The position numbers and the translations under genes were made by a program. A stretch of DNA of 64,000 nt, taken from positions 30,842,666-30,906,665 of the forward strand of contig NC_079230.1 in the NCBI RefSeq assembly GCF_029633865.1, read 5' to 3'. The notes below the pieces were generated by a model, which saw only the letters and a program-made list of their open reading frames with translations, was not told the origin of the DNA and made no database searches. Source of the stretch: Lampris incognitus. Taxonomy: Eukaryota; Chordata; Actinopteri; Lampriformes; Lampridae. Positions 1-9,942 of the stretch are shown here, one piece after another (within the stretch, counting starts at the first letter, position 1; every line of letters begins with the position of its first letter).

Positions 1-112
1 CTTCTCAACACTGCAGCAACAACAATAATAAATAACAACAAAACAGAACAAAAAAAGCAGCAATAGATGCTTTTTGGAGGTGACCTATATGTTCATTTTT
101 TTTTGCACACAG

Positions 113-3100
113 GGAGATGGTGCTGATCATCCATGGCTTCCCTTCAGATATTGCTGCCTTGAGGGTAAGTAAGATCCACAGCCGATACTGGAGTGTTATT
201 GCAGGCTCAGCATAATTATCCCCCAGTCCCCCATCAGTGTTTGATTTTATTTGTCATGTCAGTTTGAATGGGCGTGGCAGCACCCTCACTCCTCCAGGCG
301 CCTGTCTCACGTTTCTCTGCGCTCCAGAAAGGAGTCCAGCCTTCAGTTCCACTGGCGCGTTGTGTCAAATATGCTCCGTGTGCCACCGTGGAGCCGCCTG
401 CCACTTACTGCTCGCTGGCTCAAACAACAGTATAGGATGGACTTTGAACCCACTTTGCAGCCACCGCTGCACATCCCAATAGCTTTTGGAAGCGTCAGAG
501 CAAAGAAGCAACTGCAGCCACAGCCTCCGTCTATGGAGGAAGAAGGGCGAGAAATGGGATTGGAGAGGTGTTCGCTCTGTCAAGGGCCTGTCAAGGTAGT
601 CAAATGTCTTCGACGTCACTCTGTAACTTAGGTTGAAAACACCTGACATTGATATTAACTTCTTTAGAAGTGAAGATGCTTGGCTTGTATACTACTAAAG
701 ATCGTTTCTTTACAGCCTGTGGAAAAGCTGACATGCTTCCACTCATCCTGTCGCATGACCAGTCATCTGATATGCTTAGCCAAGCACTTTCTCAAGGCTG
801 AGCCCTCCTACCTCCTTCCTGTTGAGGGGGAATGTCCAGTCTGTCATCAGTCTTTGCTGTGGGGGAGCCTGATCCGTCATAAAAATGGTTGCTTTGAAGA
901 AGAGATCGCAAGCTCGTCCTCCCAAGTGAGTGTGTGTGAGTGTGTGTATGTACTGTGTGTTTGGGGCGGTTGTATGTATCATGGTGGTATAGGGATGTTT
1001 CTAAAGTAGTCAAAAGGTAAAGGCAGTTTATGTTCATTTGACTTTTAGATATTCATCTCATCCAAAACATTACTTTGCATAAATTTCAGGCCCCCAAAAA
1101 CATATTGTAACACAGCAGAATTTGCACAAAGGCATGAGGGTGGACACATTTTATAGCCATTGTCCATTAAACAAGACAAGTTCTGAGTGCTGAAGTTAAG
1201 GGATGCATTTGTTGCCAGGTGTATGTTATGCGATTTCTTTACAAAAGAAATAACTTTATACAAAAAAGCACATGAAACCAACATGCCCCCTAGTTGTACC
1301 TCACACTCATTCCCTTAAAGAGTTTATATGAGGCCTAGTAGCAGTAATGGAACCAAGTCACAAGTAAGTCTCAAGTCTTAGCATTAGAGTCTCAAGTCAA
1401 AACATGTCAAAATATAGTCCCAAAAAACAGTTCCATATAAAGTCTCAAGTCAAAACTGACAAATCCCAAGTCGCAAGTCCTAAACGTCCTCAACTTTTGA
1501 GTTTCAAGTCCTATACAAGTCATTATGCGGTCTTCATCAAATATAATGCCAAGTCATCATTTTAACAACAGAGTAACAGTTGATATACTAAATTCACATG
1601 AGTCATGAATGCGTTTTTAAAATTTGTATTTATGACGGATTGATTCAAAGTGCTGGAGCCTGTCAGCGGTTTGGATAATGAATGGATGGATGGATGGATG
1701 ATTCGAAGTGGATCTGCAATTATGGAAATGAAGAGTTGATTGGATGCACACTTTCTGAAAGCATTTTATCTCTGGGCTTGGAGAGGATATCAAGTCTTCC
1801 AAGTCAGAAGGCTCAGGTCCAGGCAAAGTCATGAGTCATTAATGTTCAAGTCAAGTCGAGTTGCAAGTCTTTTTCAGTCCAAAGTCATCAAATTTGTGAC
1901 TTGACCAAAAAATTGACAAATATTCTTCATAATCTAATATGTTATAAAATACAATTACATATTTTTCAAATGTGTCAAAATAAACTACATAATATCGGTG
2001 TCCAAAATGTGTTTTAATTAAAGTACACATTTTGTATTTGAAATGCTAAAAAAAAGAACAATTCTTAGTGTCTGGAGTGCTAGAATTTCTTCAAAGACCA
2101 CTTCTGCACAGAAAGGTACTGAGTGTTTTTAACAAGGTAAGGTAAGGTAAGATAAGATAAGGGTTTTAAGAAGGTACTTAAGAAGGTACTTGAGGTGTTC
2201 CTAAAAAATGTAGGCTGACATTCTTTTAGCCAACAATCTGCAGGGCTGTTATCACCTGTCAGGTGAGTGTGGCAGGGTTTGACAATGAGACGGTAAATGA
2301 CGTAGTTAAAGACAGCACTGAAGAGCACTCGTGCTTGTTTTTCAGTCAGCCGTTCAACAGGCTGCCTTCGGCCTCGTCGGGCAGGCTGAGGAAAGCCCAC
2401 ATCACAGCACTGACTCATGCCATCGTGTGTGGTTCTGCTAACCATCCCCCCCATTCTCCCCAATTGTACCTGGCCAATCACCCCCTCTGCTGACCCGGGG
2501 AGGGCTGCAGACTACCACATGCCTCCTCCCATACATGTGGAGTCACCAGCCGCTTCTTTCCCCCTGACAGTGAGGAGTTTAACCAGGGGGATATAGGGCG
2601 TGGGAGGATCACGCTATTCCCCCCAGTTGCCCCTCCCCCCTGATCAGGTGCCCCGACCGACCAGAGGAGGCACCAGTGCAGCAACTAGGACACATACCCA
2701 GATCCGGCTTCCCACCTGCAGATGCGGCCAATTGTGTCTGTAGGGATGCCCGACCAATCCGGAGGTAACACGGGGATTCGAACCGGGATCCCCGTGTTGG
2801 TAGGCAACAGAATAGACAGCTACACTACCCGGGTGCCCCCTGTTAACTGTCTTTGTATCGTTCTCATTACCCTGACTCAGATTTATAGACTATAGGTTGA
2901 AAAAAAGATCTTTGACCTGAAGTCTGATCTCTGCCAAAAAGTATTTTTTGAGTATTTTCAAATACAAAATACTGCTCCTACAAGCAACATCTGAAAATTA
3001 CATTCTATTTTTTTCCAGACTGATCAAATACAAACGATACAGTACTCAAACGGTACAAATTCAAATGTGTATTTCAAATACCTTTAATTAAAATACCGAC

Positions 3101-3781
3101 AATCTCTTCATTTGAGTCTGACTCAAGTCCAGGCCATGTGACTCGAGTCTGACCCAAGTCCAAGTCATGTGACTCGAGTCTGACTCAAGTCCAAGTCATG
3201 TGACTTGAGTCTACTCCCCTGCCTACTAGCCTATCTAGTATTTATGGTTCATCAGCTACAGGAAGCTGCTTCCTTTCAGTCTAGCTTCAAATATGCAATC
3301 GCACAAGTTCTGCTTTGCGTGACGGTAGTCTTCAGCGGCCCGTGTGCTGCAAAGGAAACCTGTTCATTCGGCTACCTAAGTTGCCCATGCAGGGTGCAGA
3401 TAAGCACCACCTGTAAAGCTCAACCTCCATCCTTTAAATCCCCTTAACTACAGGCCCATCTTCAAATGGTCATTTTTTATCAGTTATGTTTTACCAAAAA
3501 AAAAAACCAAAACCAATTGTATAGTTATTTATTGATTTTTTTTTAATCATTTTATTACTTTTAAAGCTTGTCTAGATCCAGCCCATGGACACACAATGAG
3601 TCTTTTAACTCTCCATGAATTTGAATGTACTCTTGCTGGCCCCTAAATTCAACAGCATACTTCAAGTGGAGCTCAGACCATCAAAATCTGTATCAATTTT
3701 TCACTCTAGATTGGCCTTTTTGTAAGCCTTTTATCTCTACTCCTACTACAACTGCAACTACAACTACTACTACAACTACAA

Positions 3782-3813
<32 letters not shown>

Positions 3814-5927
3814 TTTGGCTGCTCCCGTTAGGGGGCGCCACAGTGGATCATCCGTTTCCATCTCTTCCTGTCCTCTGCGTCTTCCTCTGTCACACCAGCC
3901 ACCTGCATGTCCTCCCTCACCACATCCATAAACCTCCTCTTTGGCCTTCCTCTTCTCCTCTTCCCTGGCAGCTCCATATTCAGCATCCTTCTCCCAGTAT
4001 ACCCAGCATCTCTCCTCCACACATGTCCAGACCATCTCAATCTTGCCTCTCTTGCTTTGTCTCCAAACCGTCCAACCTGAGCTGTCCCTCTAATATACTC
4101 GTTCCTAATCCTGTCCTTCTTCATCACTCCCAGTGAAAATCTTATCATCTTCATCTCTGCCACCTCCACCTCCACCTCCTGTCTCTTCATCAGTGCCACT
4201 GTCTCCAAACCATACAACATAGCTGGTCTCACTACCATCTTGTAAACCTTCCTTTAACTCTTGCTGGTACCCTTCTGTCACACATTACTCCTGACACTCT
4301 TCTCCACCCACTCCACCCTGCCTGCACTCTCTTCTTCACCTCTCTTCTGGACTCCCCGTTACTTTGTAAGCCTTTTATCATTTCTTTATTATATTCTTTT
4401 TTATTATGACCTTCACATCTTTACTTCGGTGGCACGGTGGTGCAGTGGTTAGTGCGGTCGCCTCACAGCAAGAAGGTCCTGGTTTTGAGCCCTGAGGTAG
4501 TCCAACCTTGGGGGTCATCCCAGGTCGTCCTCTGTGTGGAGTTTGCATGTTCTCCCCGTGTCTGCATGGGTTTCCTCCAGGGCTCCGGTTTCTTCCCACA
4601 GTCCAAAGACATGCAGGTCAGGTGAATCGGCCATACTGAATTGTCCCTAGGTGTGAATGTGTGTGTGTGGGGGGGCTGTGATGGCCTGATGGCCTGTCCA
4701 GGGTGTCTTCCTGCCTGCTGCCCAATGACTGCTGGGATAAGCTCCAGCATCCCCGCGACCCTGAGAGCAGGATAAGCAGCTTGGATAACAGATGGATGGA
4801 TGGATGGATGGATGGATGGACATCTTTACTTCACTGTCCTTATTCTACTCATCAGTGTGGCTGTTGCTCTGCTGTTGTTCTGTCCGTGCTTTTACTCTTT
4901 GTATTGTATGAAGGACTTTGTAGAGATTTGTTTTGCACAGTGGTGTACAAGTGGTTTATCATCATCATTATTATCATAATTATCCTACCACCACAAAGAA
5001 CAGTCATTTGTAAATACAGCTAACGTTATTTTGGTGTATAACAATTCCTGGATTTCTGACATTTAGCCGACTAAATGTCCTCCGTTCTGTCTCCAGCATC
5101 AGCTGCAGCATCAACTCGGTGTCCTAGCAGCCTGCACCGGTTCATCAGTCTGATGTCTAGTCTTGTGCCATTGTATGTTGTTTGCTGTTGTGTTCAGTGG
5201 CTGGATAAGGACTTAAAAACAGAAGATGGACAAAAGGAATAAATAATAGGATGATCCTATAACGTGTTTGTTAAAAACGATCCAGAATCTTCTGACTGTG
5301 GTAATAACACGAAGAGCCAAGCATGGTGAGACGTGTGTGTTGCACTGGTCACCAACTTACAAAATGTAAATTCTGTATAAATACATATGAATAGTACATA
5401 AATATAGATAAATTCAATGTAAATAAAACATTCAGTGGTGTTTGATGTTTTAACATCGTGCATCATTTGGCTCTTATTGAGCGGAGCCAAACGAGCCGGC
5501 TCAGTAAGAGGAGCTGGGACTCCATCACTGAAGCTCAGCGGTCTCCTAGCAAACCTGCTAGCAGCGGTGGGGTAGTTAGAAATGCTTCCTGTGACGTGGC
5601 ACGAAATTCGCTTGTTCATTTTTCAGGCAAGCGGTCAAACCTGCGCGAGGAAATGGGAGCGAGATGTTGCTTCGTGGTGGGTTAAAAGGCGGTCAGAAGG
5701 TTTGCCTTTCCTCAGCGTCGTCTGAGGGGCGCCTGAGCACCGGTACAATACAAAACATTTACAGTTGTGCTTTGGTGTTCTTTTGGAGGTTGTTCTCGCC
5801 AATGAAACATGGCGGCACATACTCCGCAAAAATGTAAGTGTCAAGTTGGGTTGTTGGGCTTTACTCAGGATGTTTTCTTTATGTTCATCTTCCACAGGAC
5901 CACTGGGCAGATGAGCTGCAGATCTAA
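113..5927 (+). CDS. slx1: SLX1 structure-specific endonuclease subunit, 3' four exons
   Basis: SLX1 is the catalytic GIY-YIG subunit of the SLX1-SLX4 nuclease, which cuts Holliday junctions and flaps in the nucleus. Exons seen: 113-164, 263-595, 716-925 and 5898-5927, all with AG/GT borders and matching phases. The first encodes [17 protein letters not shown]. The second opens with FEWAWQHPH, whose Glu is the GIY-YIG metal-binding residue, and has the SLX1 block [16 protein letters not shown]. The third carries the C-terminal zinc RING-like module (CSLC, CFHSSC, HLIC, CPVC). The 10-codon last exon gives DHWADELQI and a stop. The GIY and YIG motifs lie in exons left of the window. Intron 3 (926-5897) is full of transposon fragments. 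Identity rests on clear similarity to vertebrate SLX1; paralogue a or b cannot be told. Confidence 0.93.
1030..2447. repeat. SLX1 intron 3: diverged caagtc-rich repeat
   Basis: No exon is visible. 1340-1560 and 1800-1900 are dense in short imperfect caagtc / tcaagt units, and 3105-3225 has three related units built on gactcgagtctgac. Near 1960-2050 and 2940-3100 there are palindromic words of the type gtatttgaaatac. The pieces look like remains of one old non-autonomous element cut by the SINE at 2448, but no terminal repeats or target duplication could be placed. Confidence 0.4.
2448..2838 (-). mobile_element. tRNA-derived SINE, family A, copy 1
   Basis: On the minus strand the copy starts with a tRNA-like head at about 2770-2838: box A-like tagtgtagctgtctattc and box B ggttcgaatcccc. 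A body with acatgtggagtcaccagccg on the plus strand follows. The same body and head recur at 8409, 23811, 31719, 31893, 39752 and 40393, so it is a dispersed family. Repbase name not known to me. Confidence 0.8.
2839..3718. other. SLX1 intron 3, AT-rich, no gene seen
   Basis: Contains the caagtc-type repeat remnant at 3105-3225 and runs of T and A near 3490-3560. No exon with plausible splice sites and no recognisable protein were found. Confidence 0.5.
3736..4364 (-). mobile_element. LINE 3' end, RTE-like, 5' truncated
   Basis: The minus strand encodes the tail of a LINE reverse transcriptase ([22 protein letters not shown] ... [17 protein letters not shown]) and ends in a (TAG)n tail, seen as (CTA)n on + at 3738-3820. 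The direct repeat tttgtaagccttttatc flanks it at 3719-3735 and 4365-4381 and is a 17-bp target-site duplication. Short 3' UTRs with trinucleotide tails and this C-terminal block fit the RTE group; the clade call is tentative. Only about 0.6 kb of the element was copied. Confidence 0.8.
4428..4815 (+). mobile_element. tRNA-derived SINE, family B with L2-like tail, copy 1
   Basis: Starts with a tRNA-like head (box A-like gtggttagtgcggtcgcc). The body holds the widely shared words gtttgcatgttctccccgtg and cacagtccaaagacatgcag. It ends in an L2-LINE-like tail (gctgggataagctccagc, then repeated ATGG). Other copies lie at 14022, 15497, 16193, 21590, 24185, 40142 and 43201. Confidence 0.8.
4816..5897. 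other. Distal SLX1 intron 3
   Basis: Apart from the ATGG run at 4794-4820 and a small ATC/ATT-rich patch near 4960, no repeat family or exon could be named before the acceptor tcttccacag at 5888-5897. Confidence 0.5.
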
Positions 5928-5983
5928 GTGGAGCTTGTGAACTTCGTATCCTCCTGAATCAACTGCAGTGCAAGATGAGGCTA

Positions 5984-6029
<46 letters not shown>

Positions 6030-6108
6030 ATTTGGCTGCTCCCGTTAGGGGGCGCCACAGTGGATCATCCGTTTCCATCTCTTCCTGTCCTCTGCATCTT
6101 CCTCTGCC
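5984..6108 (-). mobile_element. RTE-like LINE tail, short copy
   Basis: A (CTA)n run at 5978-6029 is followed by tttggctgctcccgttaggg and about 60 bp more that match the 3736-4364 element. It breaks off where PLE sequence begins at 6109. It lies in the presumed 3' UTR of SLX1. Confidence 0.75.
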
Positions 6109-6335
6109 GGTGTCCCACCCTTATAAACAATACAGGATCACCTGACTGCCGGTGTCCCACCCTTATAAACAATACAGGGTCACCTGACTGCCGGTATCCC
6201 ACCATTATAAACAATACAGTTTCATGTGCAAATATGGCTGTGACCATTGACCATGTGTACTGTTCACAGAGGGTTGGGGAATAGTTGTAATCACAGCATT
6301 GTAGGATGGCGACACGTACTCGTAGCCTAAGGGTC
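6109..6335 (-). mobile_element. PLE 3' end with three minisatellite units, minus orientation
   Basis: Three units of about 42 bp containing cccttataaacaatac lead into the sequence that elsewhere follows the PLE endonuclease (cacagcattgtaggatggcg). It matches the inverted ends at 12060-12240 and 49596-49930. No coding part is left here. Confidence 0.65.
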
Positions 6336-6484
6336 AGTGAGTGACCAGAACACTGTCAGTTACTGTCAGTTGCTTTTCTATGTTTCTGCCAGATCTATGT
6401 CTTCCTTTTTCCTTTTTTTTGTTCTTTTGTTTACTCTGTTGACCTGTTTTGCTTTGGCAACATTGTAATTAATGCAGTCATGCC

Positions 6485-6490
6485 AATAAA
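6485..6490 (+). terminator. AATAAA poly(A) signal, likely SLX1
   Basis: First canonical AATAAA after the SLX1 stop at 5927, about 560 bp downstream. If used, the SLX1 3' UTR would include the LINE tail and PLE end at 5984-6335. Confidence 0.4.
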
Positions 6491-6544
6491 GCATCACTGA
6501 ATTGAACTCTTAGCCCCCCCCCCCGTTCAGGCATGTTCACGCTC

Positions 6545-6740
6545 ATATTTGCATATGAAATAGGCCGTTGGTTTCCATCGTTAGGAGCTGTATTGTACTG
6601 TATTGTTTGTAAGGGTGGGACACCTACAGTCAGCTGAGACTCACCAGGTTACCAGGTCAGTACACGTTGTGTCCACATGAACTGATTCACCGTTCTGTTT
6701 TCTTACCTGCATTGTTGAGCATGCATCAAGGCATGCATAC
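6545..6740 (+). mobile_element. PLE 3' end, plus orientation
   Basis: Holds tatttgcatatgaaa, one minisatellite unit (ctgtattgtttgtaaggg) and the terminal block acgttgtgtccacatgaact ... gagcatgcatcaa. The same order occurs at 63522-63711. With 6109-6335 it forms an inverted pair of PLE ends around about 200 bp of other sequence. Confidence 0.65.
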
Positions 6741-6881
6741 ATGTGGTTCTCCATGACATGGTGTGACACCACCGTTAGGATTTGTTGAGATTAAGATATT
6801 CTCAGAATTGTTTTGCATATTTTAACTTATTATGTGTATGTATGTTTGATGTTGCAAGGGGTTAAAACACCATGTATTATA

Positions 6882-8115
6882 CAAACCCCAATTCCAATGA
6901 AGTTGGGACGCTGTGTAAGATGTAAATAAAAACAGAATACAATGATTTGCAAATCCTTCCCCACCTATATTCAGCTGAATACACTACAAAGACAAGATAT
7001 TTAATGTTCAAACTGATAAACTTTGTTTTTTTACAAATATTCCCTCATTTTGAATTTGATGCCTGCAACACGTTCCAGAGAAGCTGGGACAGGGGCATGT
7101 TCACCACGGTGTTACACCACCTTTCCTTTTAACACCACCCATTAAGCGTTTGGGAACTGAGGACACTACTTGTTGAAGCTTTGTAGGTGGAATTCTTTCC
7201 CATTCTTGCTTGATGTACGACTTCAGTTGCTCAACAGTCCGGGGTCTCCGTTGTCATATGTTTAGCTTCATAATGCACCACACATGTTCAATGGGAGACA
7301 GGTCTGGACTGCAGGCAGGCCAGTCCAGTACCCGCACTCTTTTACTACGAAGCCCCGCTGGTGTAACACCTGCAGAATGTGGCTTGGCATTGTCTTGCTG
7401 ACATAAGCAGGGACGTCCCTAAAAAAGACGTCGCTTGGATGGCAGCATATGTTGCTCCAAAACCTGTATGGACCTTCCAGCATTAATGGTGCCTTCACAG
7501 ATGTGCAAGTTACCCATGATGCCATGGGCACTAACACACCCCCATACCATCACAGATGCTGGCTTTTGGACTTTGCGCTGATAACAATCTGGACGGTCCT
7601 TTTCCTCTTCAGCCCGGAGGACACGACGTCCATGATTTCCAAGAACAATGTGAAATGTGGACTCGTCAGACCACAGCACACTTGTCCCCTTTGCGTCAGT
7701 CCATCTCAGATGAGCTCGGCCCAGAGAAGCCAGCGGCGTTTCTGGGTGGTGTTGATACATGGCTTTGGCTTTGCATGGTGGAGTTTTAACTTGCACTTGT
7801 AGATGTAGCGACCAACTGTGTTAACTGACGATGGTTTTCCCAAGTGCTCCTGAGCCCACGTGGTCATATCCTTTACACAATGATGTCGCTCTTTAATGCA
7901 GTGCCGCCTGAGGGGTCGAAGGTCACGGGCATTCAGTGTTGGTTTTCGGCCTTGCCGCTTACGTGCAGAGATTTCTCCGGATTCTCTGAATCTTGTGATG
8001 ATATTATGGACTGGAGATGATGAAATCCCTAAATTCCTTGCAGTTGTACGTTGAGAAACGTTGTTCTTAAACTGTTGGACTGTTTGCTCACGCAGTTGTT
8101 CACAAAGTGGTGAAC
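6882..8115 (-). mobile_element. Decayed Tc1/mariner transposon
   Basis: Starts next to a TA at 6880-6881 with a Tc1-type terminal repeat (caaaccccaattccaatgaa). The minus strand keeps transposase pieces over 7270-7800: [20 protein letters not shown] with the first catalytic Asp, then [18 protein letters not shown] and QVLEQHMLP. Frames change several times, with stops, and the transposase N-terminus and right terminal repeat are missing: near 8115 it runs into a SINE C-like fragment (gggctagcaagtctagtcat). A dead copy. Confidence 0.85.
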
Positions 8116-8408
8116 CTCACCCCATCGCAACTAAGGGCTAGCAAGTCTAGTCATTTGTGATCGTTACATTATTTATGTCTGTGCATAGGTCTTATAAACA
8201 CAAAACTCGAGTGTATAGGCTGATTATTAGTCAAATGAATAAGAAAGTTCTACTTGCATCACAGGCACATTGCAGGCTTTCTACTGTGCAAAGTCTTGAC
8301 CCTTCGCTAGTAGCTAGCTAGCTAGCTACTAGCTCTTCTGTGTGGATTTTGGTAAGCAGGAGTACGCATGTACATAATTACGCACGAGCCACTTTGCACA
8401 TTTTTCTT
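8116..8408. other. Intergenic, small repeat C scrap
   Basis: 8138-8178 resembles part of the family C repeat at 10255-10299. Otherwise only a short tagc run (8310-8335) is visible. Confidence 0.4.
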
Positions 8409-8826
8409 TTTTAGGGATCCCCCCCTCCCTCTTTTTCTTCCCAATTGTATCCGGCCAATTACCCCCACTCTTCCGAGTCGTCCCGGCTGCTGCTCCATCC
8501 CCTCTACCGATCCGGGGAGGCCTGCAGACTACCACATCCCTCCTCCGATACATGTGGAGTTACCAGCCACTTCTTTTCACCTGACAGTGAGGAGTTTCAC
8601 CAGGGGGACGTAGCGCGTTCCCCCTTTCTCTCGACCAAGCGCACCGACCGACCAGAGGAGGCGCTAGACCAGGACATATACCCACATCCGGCTTCCCACC
8701 CGCAGACACGGCCAATTGTGTCTGTAGGGATGCCCGACCAAGCCGGAGGTAACACGGGGATTCGAACTGGCGACACGTCCGGTAACATGAGGCAGTGGAA
8801 TAGGCCGCTACGCTACCTGGACGCCC
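8409..8826 (-). mobile_element. tRNA-derived SINE, family A, copy 2
   Basis: Near full length, with the same body as copy 1 (acatgtggagttaccagcca on plus) and the tRNA-like head on the minus strand ending near 8826. Box B is recognisable as cagttcgaatcccc. Confidence 0.8.
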
Positions 8827-9633
8827 ACACTTGGCACATTTTGGAACATACCGTATACTGGAACTCAGTGCTCGATATCTTTGCTAGGATAAGGGTGAGA
8901 TACAGAGGTCCGTGCATGCGGGCACGAGGCAGCTGCATTAGCTGCATTAGCTGCATTAGCTGCATATATATGGCAGCTTCCCCCCTGCGTCCCCCGCCCA
9001 GTCAGCGGGTGCAGCTGTGGTGAAACGTCAGGCCGGACGACTGGTGGCTCCACAGAGAAAGTACTGTTCTGTCAATGTTCAGCTGCAAATGAAAGAAAGC
9101 AAGAACCCCCCCACCACCACCACCACCACCACCACACTACATCAGACATCCTGAGAAAAAACAGATTTGCTTATTTGTTCACAAGTAAGACAAAATACTG
9201 TTCATTATTCAGCGTAATTACGGTGAGTACAAGTTAATGGAGGCGTGTTGATGTGATCATGAGCCCAGTTTTTAAGACATGCCTCTTCTCAGTCTCTTCT
9301 CCGAGTGGATGTAATGGCCTCTGCCACAGACAGGGGGGAGAACGGGTACCCTGAAATGCAGATTTGGCAAGACCTGTTGACAACGCCGGAGTATTTGACT
9401 CCAACGTTGCTGTCAATCTGACGCCCCACGAGGACGTCTTGCCCTGCAGGCCCTGCCAGTTGCACCTTGGGGCTTTGCAAAGGTCACCGACCATTATCCA
9501 ACGACCAGTCACTGTCACAACCTGCCCCCCCCCCATCTGTCTCCGGTGACAGTTTAATTGCAATTTCAGCGAAGCACCCTCTGCCGAACCCCCCCCCCCC
9601 CAAAAAAAAGTGAAACTCAATAAAAATTTGATT
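8827..9633. other. Intergenic, between SLX1 and the MS4A gene
   Basis: Holds a tgcattagc repeat at 8934-8966 and a (CCA)n run at 9108-9134. 9270-9550 has no recognisable coding content. C-runs and A-runs near 9585-9608. Confidence 0.4.
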
Positions 9634-9639
9634 TTTATT
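9634..9639 (-). terminator. AATAAA poly(A) signal of the MS4A gene
   Basis: Plus-strand tttatt reads AATAAA on the minus strand, about 305 bp past the stop at 9943. Confidence 0.5.
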
Positions 9640-9942
9640 TTTCTGTACCTTTCATATAAATGTGTACAAACTTCAGTCGGTCAACATATATCTGAAGTCT
9701 TCCGGTTAGTACCAAATCACCGGTTTAATGATCAATGTTCGCCTATTCAAATACAAAAGCGTAAAGGGTAATAATGTCTTCTTAGTTAGGCGTAAATCCA
9801 CACATTTTAAGTGTTAATAGAAAAATTGAGCGTAATTACTATGTCATTACATGTCCAGCTTTTGACTCTTCTCTTGATTTGAAGAGGGGTGAAGCTTTGC
9901 CTCCGTGTGGGTGGCGCGCGTGGGCGGTGTCGTCCTCCGTCC

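Noticed and set aside
2770-2838. tRNA gene candidates at SINE heads (also 8760, 32200, 40630)
   Set aside because: Box A and B present, but the sequences do not fold as clean tRNAs and are joined to SINE bodies.
8445-9023. 192-residue plus-strand frame
   Set aside because: Runs through a family A SINE and flanking simple repeats.
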